NCBI RefSeq assembly: GCF_039729195.1
Contig: NZ_CP155796.1
Coordinates: 3,596,001 to 3,660,000, forward strand
Reading direction: 5' to 3'
DNA length: 64,000 bases
Source: Mycobacterium sp. DL
GTDB taxonomy: Bacteria > Actinomycetota > Actinomycetes > Mycobacteriales > Mycobacteriaceae
The notes below the pieces were generated by a model. It made no database searches. It was not told the origin of the DNA and worked only from the letters and a program-made list of their open reading frames with translations. Positions 45,919 to 53,760 of the stretch are shown in pieces. The position numbers and the translations under genes are program-made. The stretch's first letter is position 1, and each line of letters opens with the position of its first letter.

Positions 45919-46762
45919 CCCCGAACCGCAAGCGCAGCGCCGTTGCGGTGCTGCGTGAGCGGTTCGGGGTGTCTGAGCGCCGCGCCTGCACAGTCGTGGG
46001 TCTGCACCGGTCCACGATGCGTCTGACGCCATCGCCGATCACTACCGAAGAGGCCGAGCTTCGTGCCTGGCTGCGCCGGTTCTCCACCGACCGGCCTCGC
46101 TGGGGGTGGCGACGGGCGGCCAAGATGGCCCGTAGGGTCGGCTGGTGCGTCAACAACAAACGCATCCGCCGGTTGTGGCGTGAGGAGGGCCTGCGGGTCC
46201 CGCAGCGTCGCAGGAAGAAGCGGTTGGTCGGGATCGGTGTCGCCGTGGGTGCGATGTCACCGATTCGCCCGAACGTGATCTGGGCGATGGACTTTCAGTT
46301 CGACACGACCGCCGATGGTCGCACCCTCAAGATGTTGAACGTCATCGACGAGTTCACCCGCGAAGCCATCGCGATTGAAGTCGATCGTGGCATCGACGCC
46401 GACGGCGTCGTCGATACCTTGGAAAGCCTGGCCCTCACCCATGGAGCGCCGCACCCGTGCGCTTTGACAACGGTCCCGAGTTCGTGGCCCACGCGGTGAG
46501 TGATTGGTGCCGATTCAACAGTGCCGGTTCGCTTTTCATTGATCCTGGCTCGCCGTGGCAAAACGCCTGGATCGAGTCCTTCAACGGCAGGCTCCGTGAT
46601 GAACTGCTCAACGCGTGGCGCTTCGACTCTCTACTGGAAGCCCGCGTCATCATCGAGGACTGGCGGGCCGACTACAACGCCAACAGGCCTCACTCCGCCC
46701 ACGGCGCACTCACCCCGACCGAGTTCGCTCTACAGTGGACCACGATCCACCAACCCGCATAG
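45912..46762 (+). pseudogene. IS3-family transposase OrfB (rve/DDE domain), frameshifted
   Basis: OrfB reads LTPNRKRSAVAVLRERFGVS, then GWRRAAKMARRVGWCVNNKR, IWAMDFQFDTTADGRTLKML (first catalytic Asp of the DDE triad) to LTHGAPHP, after which the frame must change for RFDNGPEFVAHAV (second Asp) and ESFNGRLRDELLN (Glu), ending QWTTIHQPA. The shift is at about 46455 (CACCCGTGCGC where CACCCCGTGCGC or similar is expected), one base short. If real, the transposase is inactive; a base-calling artefact is equally possible. Confidence 0.8.
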
Positions 46763-46817
46763 CGACTGGACCACCAAACGGGTCGGGTGTGCCCCAACTG
46801 ATCGGTGTGCGGACCGG

Positions 46818-47366
46818 TTAGCGGTCGAACGCTGGGGATATGAACCGGTGCAGGATCTCGGCCTCGATCTGTTCATCCCCGAGCGGCAAATAGGCCATCG
46901 ACAGCACCACGTGAACGATCCACAAGGCTGCTGCTGGGTCATCATCGGTGATTCCGGTGAGTTCAGCGGCTAGGGCACTAAGCACAGGCGAGGAATGCAG
47001 GTCGCTTAGTGCAGGCGCCTTGCTCGACGTCATCATCAGTCGTCGTATTGGGTCGGACCTGATCTGCTGCAGCGCCACGCGGATCGCGGTGACGACCCGC
47101 TGCGAGCCGGTCAGTCCCTTGACCTCAGTGCGAACGGTGTCGGTGATGTTTGCGGCGATGCGCAGCAGGACGGCGTCCCGAATGTGTGCCTTGCCGCCGG
47201 CGTAGCGGTAGATCGTTGCTCTCGAACAGTGCACCTGCTCGGCTAACGAGTCGATATCGAAGGCGTCCAGTCCGTTTCGGAGCATCAGCTCGGTAGCGGC
47301 GCTGTAGATGCGTTCGGCCGCCACGGCCCGGCGATCCCCACCGACCACCCAATCCTGTCGCGCCAC
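46818..47366 (-). CDS. TetR-family regulator of the P450 cassette
   Basis: 182 residues from GTG 47366, which has AAGGAG about 8 nt upstream (longer start GTG 47375 would overlap it). HTH region at residues 15-55 (AERIYSAATELMLRNGLDAF, LAEQVHCSRATIYRYAGGKA). Divergent from the P450 gene. C-terminal part is a TetR ligand-binding bundle. Located within the IS-bracketed cassette. Confidence 0.85.
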   Translation of the reverse strand: MARQDWVVGGDRRAVAAERIYSAATELMLRNGLDAFDIDSLAEQVHCSRATIYRYAGGKAHIRDAVLLRIAANITDTVRTEVKGLTGSQRVVTAIRVALQQIRSDPIRRLMMTSSKAPALSDLHSSPVLSALAAELTGITDDDPAAALWIVHVVLSMAYLPLGDEQIEAEILHRFISPAFDR

Positions 47367-47552
47367 CCGCAGCACTCCTTACATCGCCGCCAAGCCATAT
47401 TCTCAGATCTGAGACATGAATATGCCGAGTGTTTCCTATTTGGCCAGTTCAGCGGGCGCGGCTGAGACGCTGACCGCTGGCCATGGTGACCGGCGGTATC
47501 GACTTCGTCGCGATCTGTTGACCGCTTTCGTTGGGACCCTCAGCGTGAAGGG

Positions 47553-48773
47553 ATGACACAACGGGCAGGGACTCTGGGGCTTGCGCTCTTCGAGGATCAG
47601 TTCATCCAGGATCCCTATCCGCTCTATGAACGCATGCATGCCGAGGGGCCGGTTCACCGAATCGGTGATTCGGACTTCTACGCGGTGACCGGTTGGGAGG
47701 CCGTCAACAAGGCCGTGACGCGGTGTGATGACTTTTCCTCAAACCTCACCGCCACCATGATGCGTAACACCGATGGGACGGTGGGGACCTTTCCGATGGG
47801 TGAACTCGGCGGCGCCACCCAAGCGCTGGCCACCGCCGATGATCCAGCCCATGCCGTGCACCGCAAGGCGCTGATACCGCAACTGGCGGCCAAGCGCATA
47901 CGTGCCATCGAGTCCTTCGTCGCCGACACCTCGACTCACATCTGGGAGACCCGTGTACAGGGCGGTCACATCGAATGGATGGGCGCGATGGCCAACCGAT
48001 TGCCCATGATGATCGTCGGGCGCATCATCGGTGTACCCGACGAGGACACCGACAAGCTCATCCGGTGGGGATATGCCGCCACCCAGTTCGTGGAAGGACT
48101 GGTCACCCAGGACCAGCTCACCGCAGCCGGTATCGCGGTGATGGAACTCAGCGGTTACATCAACGATCAGTTTCAGGCCGCCACGGCCCACCCGGAAGAC
48201 AACCTGCTCGGCGACCTCGCCTCGGCATGCGCTACGGGCGAACTGGACCAATTCACTGCGCTGGCAATGATGATCACCCTGTTCAGCGCCGGCGGCGAGT
48301 CCACGGCCTCGCTCATCGGCTCGGCTGCATGGATCTTGGCGACCCACCCCACGATCCAACATCAGGTCCGGGAGCAACCAGAGTTGCTGGGCGCGTTCTT
48401 GGAGGAGGTGCTGCGCTTTGAGCCGCCGTTCAGAGGGCACTACCGCCACGTCGTCAACGACACCGAACTGGGTGGCGTTGCGCTGCAGGCCGGTTCACGC
48501 CTGCTGCTGATGTGGGGTGCCGCCAATCGCGATCCCTCGCATTTCGAGGACCCTGACCAGTTCCGGATCGGCCGGTCCGCCGGGAAAAGTCACCTCACCT
48601 TTGGCAAAGGAGCACACTTCTGCGTGGGTGCCGCCTTGGCCCGGTTAGAAGCCACCGTCGTGATCCGTCACCTGCTGGAACGCACGACACTCATCGAGGC
48701 TGCCCAGACTGGGCCCTGGTTGCCCAGCCTGCTGGTGCGTCGCCTCGATCATCTCGAACTGGCAGTCACATGA
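47553..48773 (+). CDS. Cytochrome P450 monooxygenase
   Basis: 406 residues. I-helix segment FSAGGESTAS (245-253), ExxR E285-R288, and haem-thiolate motif FGKGAHFCVGAALARLEA with C357. No membrane anchor, as in bacterial soluble P450s. Substrate unknown; preserved TetR and SnoaL neighbours suggest a small catabolic or detoxification cassette. AAGGG immediately before the ATG. Confidence 0.93.
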   Translation: MTQRAGTLGLALFEDQFIQDPYPLYERMHAEGPVHRIGDSDFYAVTGWEAVNKAVTRCDDFSSNLTATMMRNTDGTVGTFPMGELGGATQALATADDPAHAVHRKALIPQLAAKRIRAIESFVADTSTHIWETRVQGGHIEWMGAMANRLPMMIVGRIIGVPDEDTDKLIRWGYAATQFVEGLVTQDQLTAAGIAVMELSGYINDQFQAATAHPEDNLLGDLASACATGELDQFTALAMMITLFSAGGESTASLIGSAAWILATHPTIQHQVREQPELLGAFLEEVLRFEPPFRGHYRHVVNDTELGGVALQAGSRLLLMWGAANRDPSHFEDPDQFRIGRSAGKSHLTFGKGAHFCVGAALARLEATVVIRHLLERTTLIEAAQTGPWLPSLLVRRLDHLELAVT

Positions 48774-49201
48774 CCGGGCAGGCGGAGTTGATCGCCTACT
48801 ACGAACTCACTCGGACCAAGGCCGCATACTGCCGCACCCTCGACACCCGGGACTGGAACGCCCTAGCCGCGTTGATGACCCCAAACGTCGAGTTCGGGAT
48901 AAGTGACGGCGTCTCCGAACCAGCTATGACGGTGGGCCGCGACGAGACGCTGGCACTGCTGCAATCGTTGGTGGCCGGGGCGAAGACCGTCCATCAGGTC
49001 CACATCCCTGAAATCGACCTCGGCGACGACGAAGCGCAGGTGATCTGGGCCGTGCAAGACCGGGCCGTGTTCGACAGCGGAATATCGGTCACTGGCTACG
49101 GGCACTACACCGAATGCTGGGTCCGCCAAGCAGACGGATGGAAGCTCGCCTCGTCGCGACTGACGCACCTGATCACCGACGTCCAACAAAACACAGCCTG
49201 A
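48770..49201 (+). CDS. SnoaL/NTF2-like fold protein
   Basis: 143 residues, overlapping the P450 stop by 4 bp (ATGA). Cone-like alpha+beta fold typical of SnoaL-like and limonene-epoxide-hydrolase-like enzymes (LIAYYELTRTKAAYCRTLDT, DWNALAALMTPNVEFG, YTECWVRQADGWKLASSRLT). Likely accepts the P450 product; reaction not known. Confidence 0.85.
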   Translation: MTGQAELIAYYELTRTKAAYCRTLDTRDWNALAALMTPNVEFGISDGVSEPAMTVGRDETLALLQSLVAGAKTVHQVHIPEIDLGDDEAQVIWAVQDRAVFDSGISVTGYGHYTECWVRQADGWKLASSRLTHLITDVQQNTA

Positions 49202-49256
49202 AACCCCCCGAAATACCGCGAGTCAGCCGAGCGACTCCGAACTAAGGTAAACAACG

Positions 49257-49294
49257 ACCCATCAACCCAAGCCGCACAGCGACTGGACCATCAA
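49257..49294 (+). mobile_element. Relic right end of a related IS3-family element
   Basis: AGCGACTGGACCATCAA (49278-49294) matches 16 of 17 bases of the right terminal repeat of the intact IS (46761-46777), and the preceding ACCCATCAACCCAAGCC resembles that IS's orfB end. Together with the full IS copy upstream, it brackets the TetR-P450-SnoaL cassette. Confidence 0.7.
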
Positions 49295-49412
49295 TTGGGT
49301 CCCCCTCAACTCCGCTGCCCGTTGCCGCAGATGGCCGTCAACAGGAGAATACGCGGTGACCGTAATTGAACCGCCACGGCCGCACCTGCGTCTCGAATCC
49401 TGTGGAGCTGAA

Positions 49413-49456
49413 GTGGGGCGGGCGGGGCTCGAACCCGCGACCAAGGGATTATGAGT
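49413..49456. repeat. attL core, displaced 3' part of the tRNA
   Basis: 44 bp identical to 61508-61551; covers the acceptor 3' strand, T-arm, variable region and anticodon loop of the tRNA on the minus strand. This is the chromosomal 3' half left behind at integration; the tRNA 5' part lies only at the right end. Confidence 0.9.
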
Positions 49457-49620
49457 GTGCCGTCCAGGCGGTTTCGCATGTCGACTAGAGGCAAGATTGA
49501 ATCGGCGCGACATCCAAGCCACGCCATTGAATCCCCTGTGAGACAACATGATCAGAAGATTAGAAGCGATATTCACTGCCTGTTGAAACAACTGCCCAGG
49601 TCAGACGGTACGCGGATCGA

Positions 49621-49639
49621 TTGCGTAAGAACTGCGTAA
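49621..49639. promoter_or_regulatory. Integrase arm-type repeat near attL
   Basis: TTGCGTAAG followed after 2 nt by CTGCGTAA (49632-49639). The same pattern (TTGCGTAAG, 2 nt, TTGCGTAA) is near attR at 61417-61435. Arm-type sites of tyrosine integrases flank their core sites in this way. Inference from position and repetition. Confidence 0.5.
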
Positions 49640-49767
49640 CGGTCGGAATTGGGGCGGGTTAGCTGGCCGGATTGCGGGATTGAATCCCGTCACGGGGTTC
49701 TCGGGCGCCAGACACAGCAGGGGATCAATCGACAACTTCGACGGGGCGCTGGGCTAACATCCGCGTG

Positions 49768-50952
49768 ATGGGGCGGCTACGCGGAAAGCTCGGGAACTGG
49801 CGCGAATGGGGTCTGGCGCGCACTTTCTTAGGTTTCAAGCGCTTCACGCAAATAGTGATTGTGTTAGCTGTCGCCTGCGGATTCTTCCTCACCGTCCTTT
49901 TCATAGTTTCCGATATTGGCGGCGACCCCTGGTGGGACGACAAATCGTATACTCCAAATATATTGGCAGCCTTTACCAGCTTTCTATTCGGTGCACCTGT
50001 CGCCTTGGTCGTGCTAGCGACTTTTACCGCTGAACGTGAGGAAAAGGCAACTATCGATCGCGTCAATAGGCTAACCCTTGTCGCTTGGAACACCTTCCGC
50101 GATCAAGTAAATGCATTTGCATCCGACAAAAGATATGAACTAGTTGTCGATCAGGCGCGGGATATTAGGAAATATTATGATGAAACCAGCAGCGCTCTGG
50201 GCGAATTTATTGAGTATATGATCCATGAATGGCTACACTCGGAGCCTGACTATGACGACATAAATTTAGTGAACCACTTGGAACGCTTGAAGGAAATCGA
50301 GCCAAAATTTCGAAATGCAGTAAATGCAGTTAGGCAAGGTATAAACTTTTTCGAGACGGAAGATGAGTGGGCGCAGATAGTCGGAGCATGGCGAGTCCTC
50401 GACCAATACGTTCGGTTGCAGCGACTTGAACAGGGCCTTGAATGGTTCGACAAGACGCCTGATGCCGGGCTACGCAAATGGACGAATCGGCAAAGCAATC
50501 CCCTGCAAGATCTTCTAGACGCAATAGAGATACGAAGATATACCCCTAACATGTCCCTGAACGTCGACACAATGGCAAATGCCCTCGACACGCTATCGGC
50601 ATACACAAGGACGGATGCCGCTGAACTCGGTCAGTGGTTGGCGCACGAAGGGAATATATTTACTGCCGATCGTGCAGCTGAATATCACATAAAGCGCGAT
50701 GCTGCCCACCTTTTTATCCTCGACTTGAAACGTTACATCGGACTCGTTGAAATTACATACTGGCCATACTCTCAGACCGAGCCGAACCCCAAGGACCTTC
50801 AGAGAGAACTCACCAGTAGTGAGTGGATCGGGTCGTTATCAACAGAAGAAGGCCGGAAAGATTTTGAAAAGGAATTTCGTCGGGTGGCCGCTGAGAAATA
50901 CCAAGCAAGTTTGCGCAGACGGCCAAAGGGTCACCGGCAGGGAAACGAGTAG
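49768..50952 (+). CDS. Two-pass membrane protein with large helical cytoplasmic domain (cargo gene)
   Basis: 394 residues from ATG 49768 (7 nt after TAACAT, a leaderless-type -10; GTG 49765 is the alternative). Two membrane helices at about residues 28-49 and 65-88 are joined by a short loop (SDIGGDPWWDDKSYTPNILA); the remaining ~300 residues are charged, helical and cytoplasmic, without a domain I recognise. AT-rich codon use (many AAA, ATA, TAT codons) unlike the chromosome. Its stop is 23 bp before the HEPN gene, so they probably form an operon next to attL, the usual place for cargo such as anti-phage systems. Function unknown. Confidence 0.85.
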   Translation: MGRLRGKLGNWREWGLARTFLGFKRFTQIVIVLAVACGFFLTVLFIVSDIGGDPWWDDKSYTPNILAAFTSFLFGAPVALVVLATFTAEREEKATIDRVNRLTLVAWNTFRDQVNAFASDKRYELVVDQARDIRKYYDETSSALGEFIEYMIHEWLHSEPDYDDINLVNHLERLKEIEPKFRNAVNAVRQGINFFETEDEWAQIVGAWRVLDQYVRLQRLEQGLEWFDKTPDAGLRKWTNRQSNPLQDLLDAIEIRRYTPNMSLNVDTMANALDTLSAYTRTDAAELGQWLAHEGNIFTADRAAEYHIKRDAAHLFILDLKRYIGLVEITYWPYSQTEPNPKDLQRELTSSEWIGSLSTEEGRKDFEKEFRRVAAEKYQASLRRRPKGHRQGNE

Positions 50953-50975
50953 GTTCGGACTAAAGGACGACAAGT

Positions 50976-51674
50976 ATGCGACCAGAACATGTCCACCTAA
51001 AAACGATCGAAGAGGCAATTGCGGAACTCCATCCGCTCACGGTTATAACTTCATCTCCAGCCTCGGTTCAATATCAGTACGTCGGCACAATTGTCGAAAA
51101 CACCCTCGTTCTATTGACAGCTGCGGCGAACAGTCTCGATCAGGGAAGTCGAAACATAACCTTTTCAGATTTCGATAATTGGATTTCTGCAATGCAGGCT
51201 ATCCATCGCTCGTTCTATAGCTCAATCCACAGTGCCGTCGAGATATCTCTTACAGACTTCTGCAAAGATAACAATATTGACGTATCGAGCACGCGATCTA
51301 GAAAGGCCGAATCGCTAATCTCCGAGCTTTGCGATTCCCTTACGGAGAAACAGAAGAGAGATATTCGTAGCTTGGGTGGGGACAATCCGGCATTCATGGA
51401 CTATCTAGGCGCAGTCACAAAAGCAAGGATCGAAGATCCCACACAGCGCAAGATCTGGAATAAATTCTTCGATGCCCTCTCTGTCTTACGAAATAAAGCC
51501 TCACACTCACATCCATCACTGTCAGACAGTGATAAGAAAAAGCTGATTGACGGCGGATGCGGTGCATTAGTGTCCGAAGATGGCAACCTGCAATTGAACA
51601 GCAGGAACTACAAACAAGTAATCGATATTGTCCTACAGTTCTTCCAAGTCATTGGCGCACATGAAGCATCATAA
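50976..51674 (+). CDS. HEPN-motif protein (putative RNase, cargo gene)
   Basis: 232 residues, AT-rich. Residues 172-177 are RNKASH, the RxxxxH signature of HEPN-fold RNases and toxins, within the helical C-terminal half (WNKFFDALSVLRNKASHSHP). The N-terminal half is helical and unidentified. ATG 50976 is preceded by AAAGGA with good spacing. Genetic coupling to the membrane protein suggests a two-component sensor/effector pair; the membrane protein may sense infection or regulate the nuclease. RNase activity and anti-phage role are inferred, not shown. Confidence 0.82.
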   Translation: MRPEHVHLKTIEEAIAELHPLTVITSSPASVQYQYVGTIVENTLVLLTAAANSLDQGSRNITFSDFDNWISAMQAIHRSFYSSIHSAVEISLTDFCKDNNIDVSSTRSRKAESLISELCDSLTEKQKRDIRSLGGDNPAFMDYLGAVTKARIEDPTQRKIWNKFFDALSVLRNKASHSHPSLSDSDKKKLIDGGCGALVSEDGNLQLNSRNYKQVIDIVLQFFQVIGAHEAS

Positions 51675-51701
51675 AATTAATAGCGCCGCTTATCTCATCG
51701 C

Positions 51702-53027
51702 CTAACGCGCGAATCGGATTACGTTGCTTGCCGGAGCCGCGACTGGGCGTGTCATCCCTGCGGGCTTGGAAACGTCCTCATTGATGTAATCGCCGTAAAC
51801 GTCCAACGTCAGCGTGAACGTGGAGTGCCCTAGCCACTTGGATACCCGCTTGAAATCGACCGGCGGGCTGGCAGAGAGCAGATTGACCGCGAAGCTATGC
51901 CGGAGGTCATGGAACCGGGCTGCGGGCAAGTTCAGGGCCACCAAGGCGGGTTGCATGAACCGCTTGTAGAAATTGTTCAGGTCAACTGGCTTAGACCAAT
52001 CGAAGCGGTCAGCCGAATCCTTGACGTTTCGCCCCTGCGCTTTAGCTTCGGTCAACGTCATCCGACCAGGAAACAACGGTGCTCGCGCATCGCCGGTGCT
52101 GGGGTGGGTACGGAGGTAATCGCGCAGATCATCGGCCAGCCACGCTTCTACCGGCACAACACGGGCTGACTCGTCTGTCTTGGTCGGTTCGGCAGGCCAG
52201 ACCATCTGGCCGGTTTTGTCGCGGGTCTTGGTCTTGGTCCGCTCCACTCGCACGCTGCCCGCAGTACCGGGAATCTCTGAGAGCACCAAATCGCCGATTT
52301 CTAACCCTGCGACCTCTGCGGCGCGTAGACCAGTGAACCCAGTAAACGTGACCAGTAGGGCATAGATCGGGTTGTGCTGCTCGGTAGCGATGTAGTCGGC
52401 CAACGTCGCGATTTGGGCCGGTGTCAACGGGCAGTGCTTGAACCGCCGTCGCCCATTGCGCTTGCTTGACGTGGTGAGCTTCACCAGGGCGGGGTTAGCA
52501 GTGATCGCGCTGTCGAGAACTGCGACGTTGCAAATCCGACGCAGGACACCGAGAGCCTGTTTAGCCGTCTTTGGATCGCGCTTCGCGAACTCAGGCGCTT
52601 CGGGGTCGCTGTCTGGTGTGTAGCGGTTGGACTCCCCCGCCAACAGATCAGAAAACCAACTAGACACGTCACTGGGCAGGATCGATCCAACAGGGCGGCC
52701 ACCGAACCGATCGGCGATATGGCGGCGATAGATGTTGCGGTAGCCATTGAGAGTCACAGACCCGATGCGCGACTCGGCACCGTCAAAATAGCGCTTGGCA
52801 TACTCACCTAACGGTGTGCCAGCCTTGGCCCTTTGGCTAGCCGGTGAGTCCGAGCGCTCAATCTGATCTTCTATCGCGATCCTGCGACGTTCAGCAGCTT
52901 TGGCGTCGGCAACCGTTTCGCAGCGCTGGCGGTACTGGCCCTTGATCGGCGAACCAAACTCATCGGTGGCGTTCTCGCGCCACAGAACGCGGTACTTGCC
53001 GTTAGGCAGTTCTCGTATGTAGGCCAT
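51702..53027 (-). CDS. int: Tyrosine recombinase integrase of the element
   Basis: 441 residues. N-terminal arm-binding and SAM-like core-binding domains, then the catalytic domain with R235 (TGFTGLRAAEV), H373-x-x-R376 (HDLRHSF), H401 (LGHSTF) and Y411 as nucleophile (LDVYGDY). All catalytic residues are in place, so it is probably functional and drives recombination between the 44-bp core sites. Its ATG overlaps the stop of the serine recombinase (TGATG). Confidence 0.95.
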   Translation of the reverse strand: MAYIRELPNGKYRVLWRENATDEFGSPIKGQYRQRCETVADAKAAERRRIAIEDQIERSDSPASQRAKAGTPLGEYAKRYFDGAESRIGSVTLNGYRNIYRRHIADRFGGRPVGSILPSDVSSWFSDLLAGESNRYTPDSDPEAPEFAKRDPKTAKQALGVLRRICNVAVLDSAITANPALVKLTTSSKRNGRRRFKHCPLTPAQIATLADYIATEQHNPIYALLVTFTGFTGLRAAEVAGLEIGDLVLSEIPGTAGSVRVERTKTKTRDKTGQMVWPAEPTKTDESARVVPVEAWLADDLRDYLRTHPSTGDARAPLFPGRMTLTEAKAQGRNVKDSADRFDWSKPVDLNNFYKRFMQPALVALNLPAARFHDLRHSFAVNLLSASPPVDFKRVSKWLGHSTFTLTLDVYGDYINEDVSKPAGMTRPVAAPASNVIRFAR

Positions 53028-53629
53028 CAGGACACTGCCTTGTCTGCCGTCTCATTCAACACCCGGTAGACCGTCGCGCGGCTGACGTTCACGGCCTGGG
53101 CGATGACCGGCACCGGCTCACCAGCCTCGCGCATACGGCGAACCAAAGCGGCCTGATCTTTGGTCAAGGCTCTAGGTCTGCCCGTCGGGAGGTCGCGAGC
53201 TTTTCGGGCAGCACGGCTAGCTGCCTTACGTTCGCGCTGTAGCTCTAGCTCAAGTTCTGCAAGGCTGGCTAGCACTCCGGTAATCATTCGCCCCGTTGCA
53301 TTCGAAGTATCGATTCCCTCGCGAAGCGACCTGATATTAATTCCCTTGTCCCACAGCTCTTTAACCGTGGTCATCACTTCGGCTGCATCGCGGCCCAAAC
53401 GGTCGATTCCAGTCACGATGACCGTATCGCCGGTTCTCACGTAGTCGAGTAGGGACACGAATCCTGGCCTATCGCTTCGCTTTCCAGTCCCACTGAGCTT
53501 GTCCGAATAAACCCGCTCAGTATCAACCCCGGCACCCGATAGCGCGTCTAGTTGGGCATCCAGTGATTGATGTCCTGTAGACACCCGCGCATAGCCGATG
53601 ACCTGGCCTTTTGTCTGAGTCGCTGCCAT
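53027..53629 (-). CDS. Serine recombinase (resolvase/invertase family)
   Basis: 200 residues. N-terminal catalytic domain with VIGYARVST and nucleophile S17, then conserved VYSDKLSGTGKRSDRPGFVS, TVIVTGIDRLGRDAAEV, and a C-terminal HTH (VRRMREAGEPVPVIAQAVNV, SRATVYRVL). ATG at 53629 lies 7 nt after TACACT, leaderless-type. Why a second recombinase is cotranscribed with the tyrosine integrase is not clear; possible resolvase of dimers or a DNA-inversion switch. Confidence 0.93.
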   Translation of the reverse strand: MAATQTKGQVIGYARVSTGHQSLDAQLDALSGAGVDTERVYSDKLSGTGKRSDRPGFVSLLDYVRTGDTVIVTGIDRLGRDAAEVMTTVKELWDKGINIRSLREGIDTSNATGRMITGVLASLAELELELQRERKAASRAARKARDLPTGRPRALTKDQAALVRRMREAGEPVPVIAQAVNVSRATVYRVLNETADKAVS

Positions 53630-53760
53630 GCTCGCGAGTGTATCAAAAAACCCACACCCTAGCTTTTGATTTGACACGCCTTCTGAGAATTCCGACCTGG
53701 CACAACGCTGAACTGCGACACCGTGCATTGCCCTCTCTCAATTCTTTAGATTTGCGACAG

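Larger units (their letters stand above)
45569..46774 (+). mobile_element. IS3-family insertion sequence (IS407-like group)
   Basis: 1206 bp bounded by imperfect 18-bp inverted repeats: left GTGGTCCAGTCGTTGTGC (45569-45586), right, read inward, GTGGTCCAGTCGCTATGC (16 of 18 identical). Contains orfA, and orfB overlapping it in the -1 frame, as IS3-family elements do. The orfB stop lies inside the right inverted repeat. No target duplication is seen (flanks CGTA and CAAA), consistent with a rearrangement after insertion. Confidence 0.88.

Noticed and set aside
49413..49456. Left tRNA-like sequence as an independent tRNA gene
   Set aside because: Lacks the 5' acceptor, D-arm and 5' anticodon-stem; it is the att repeat only.
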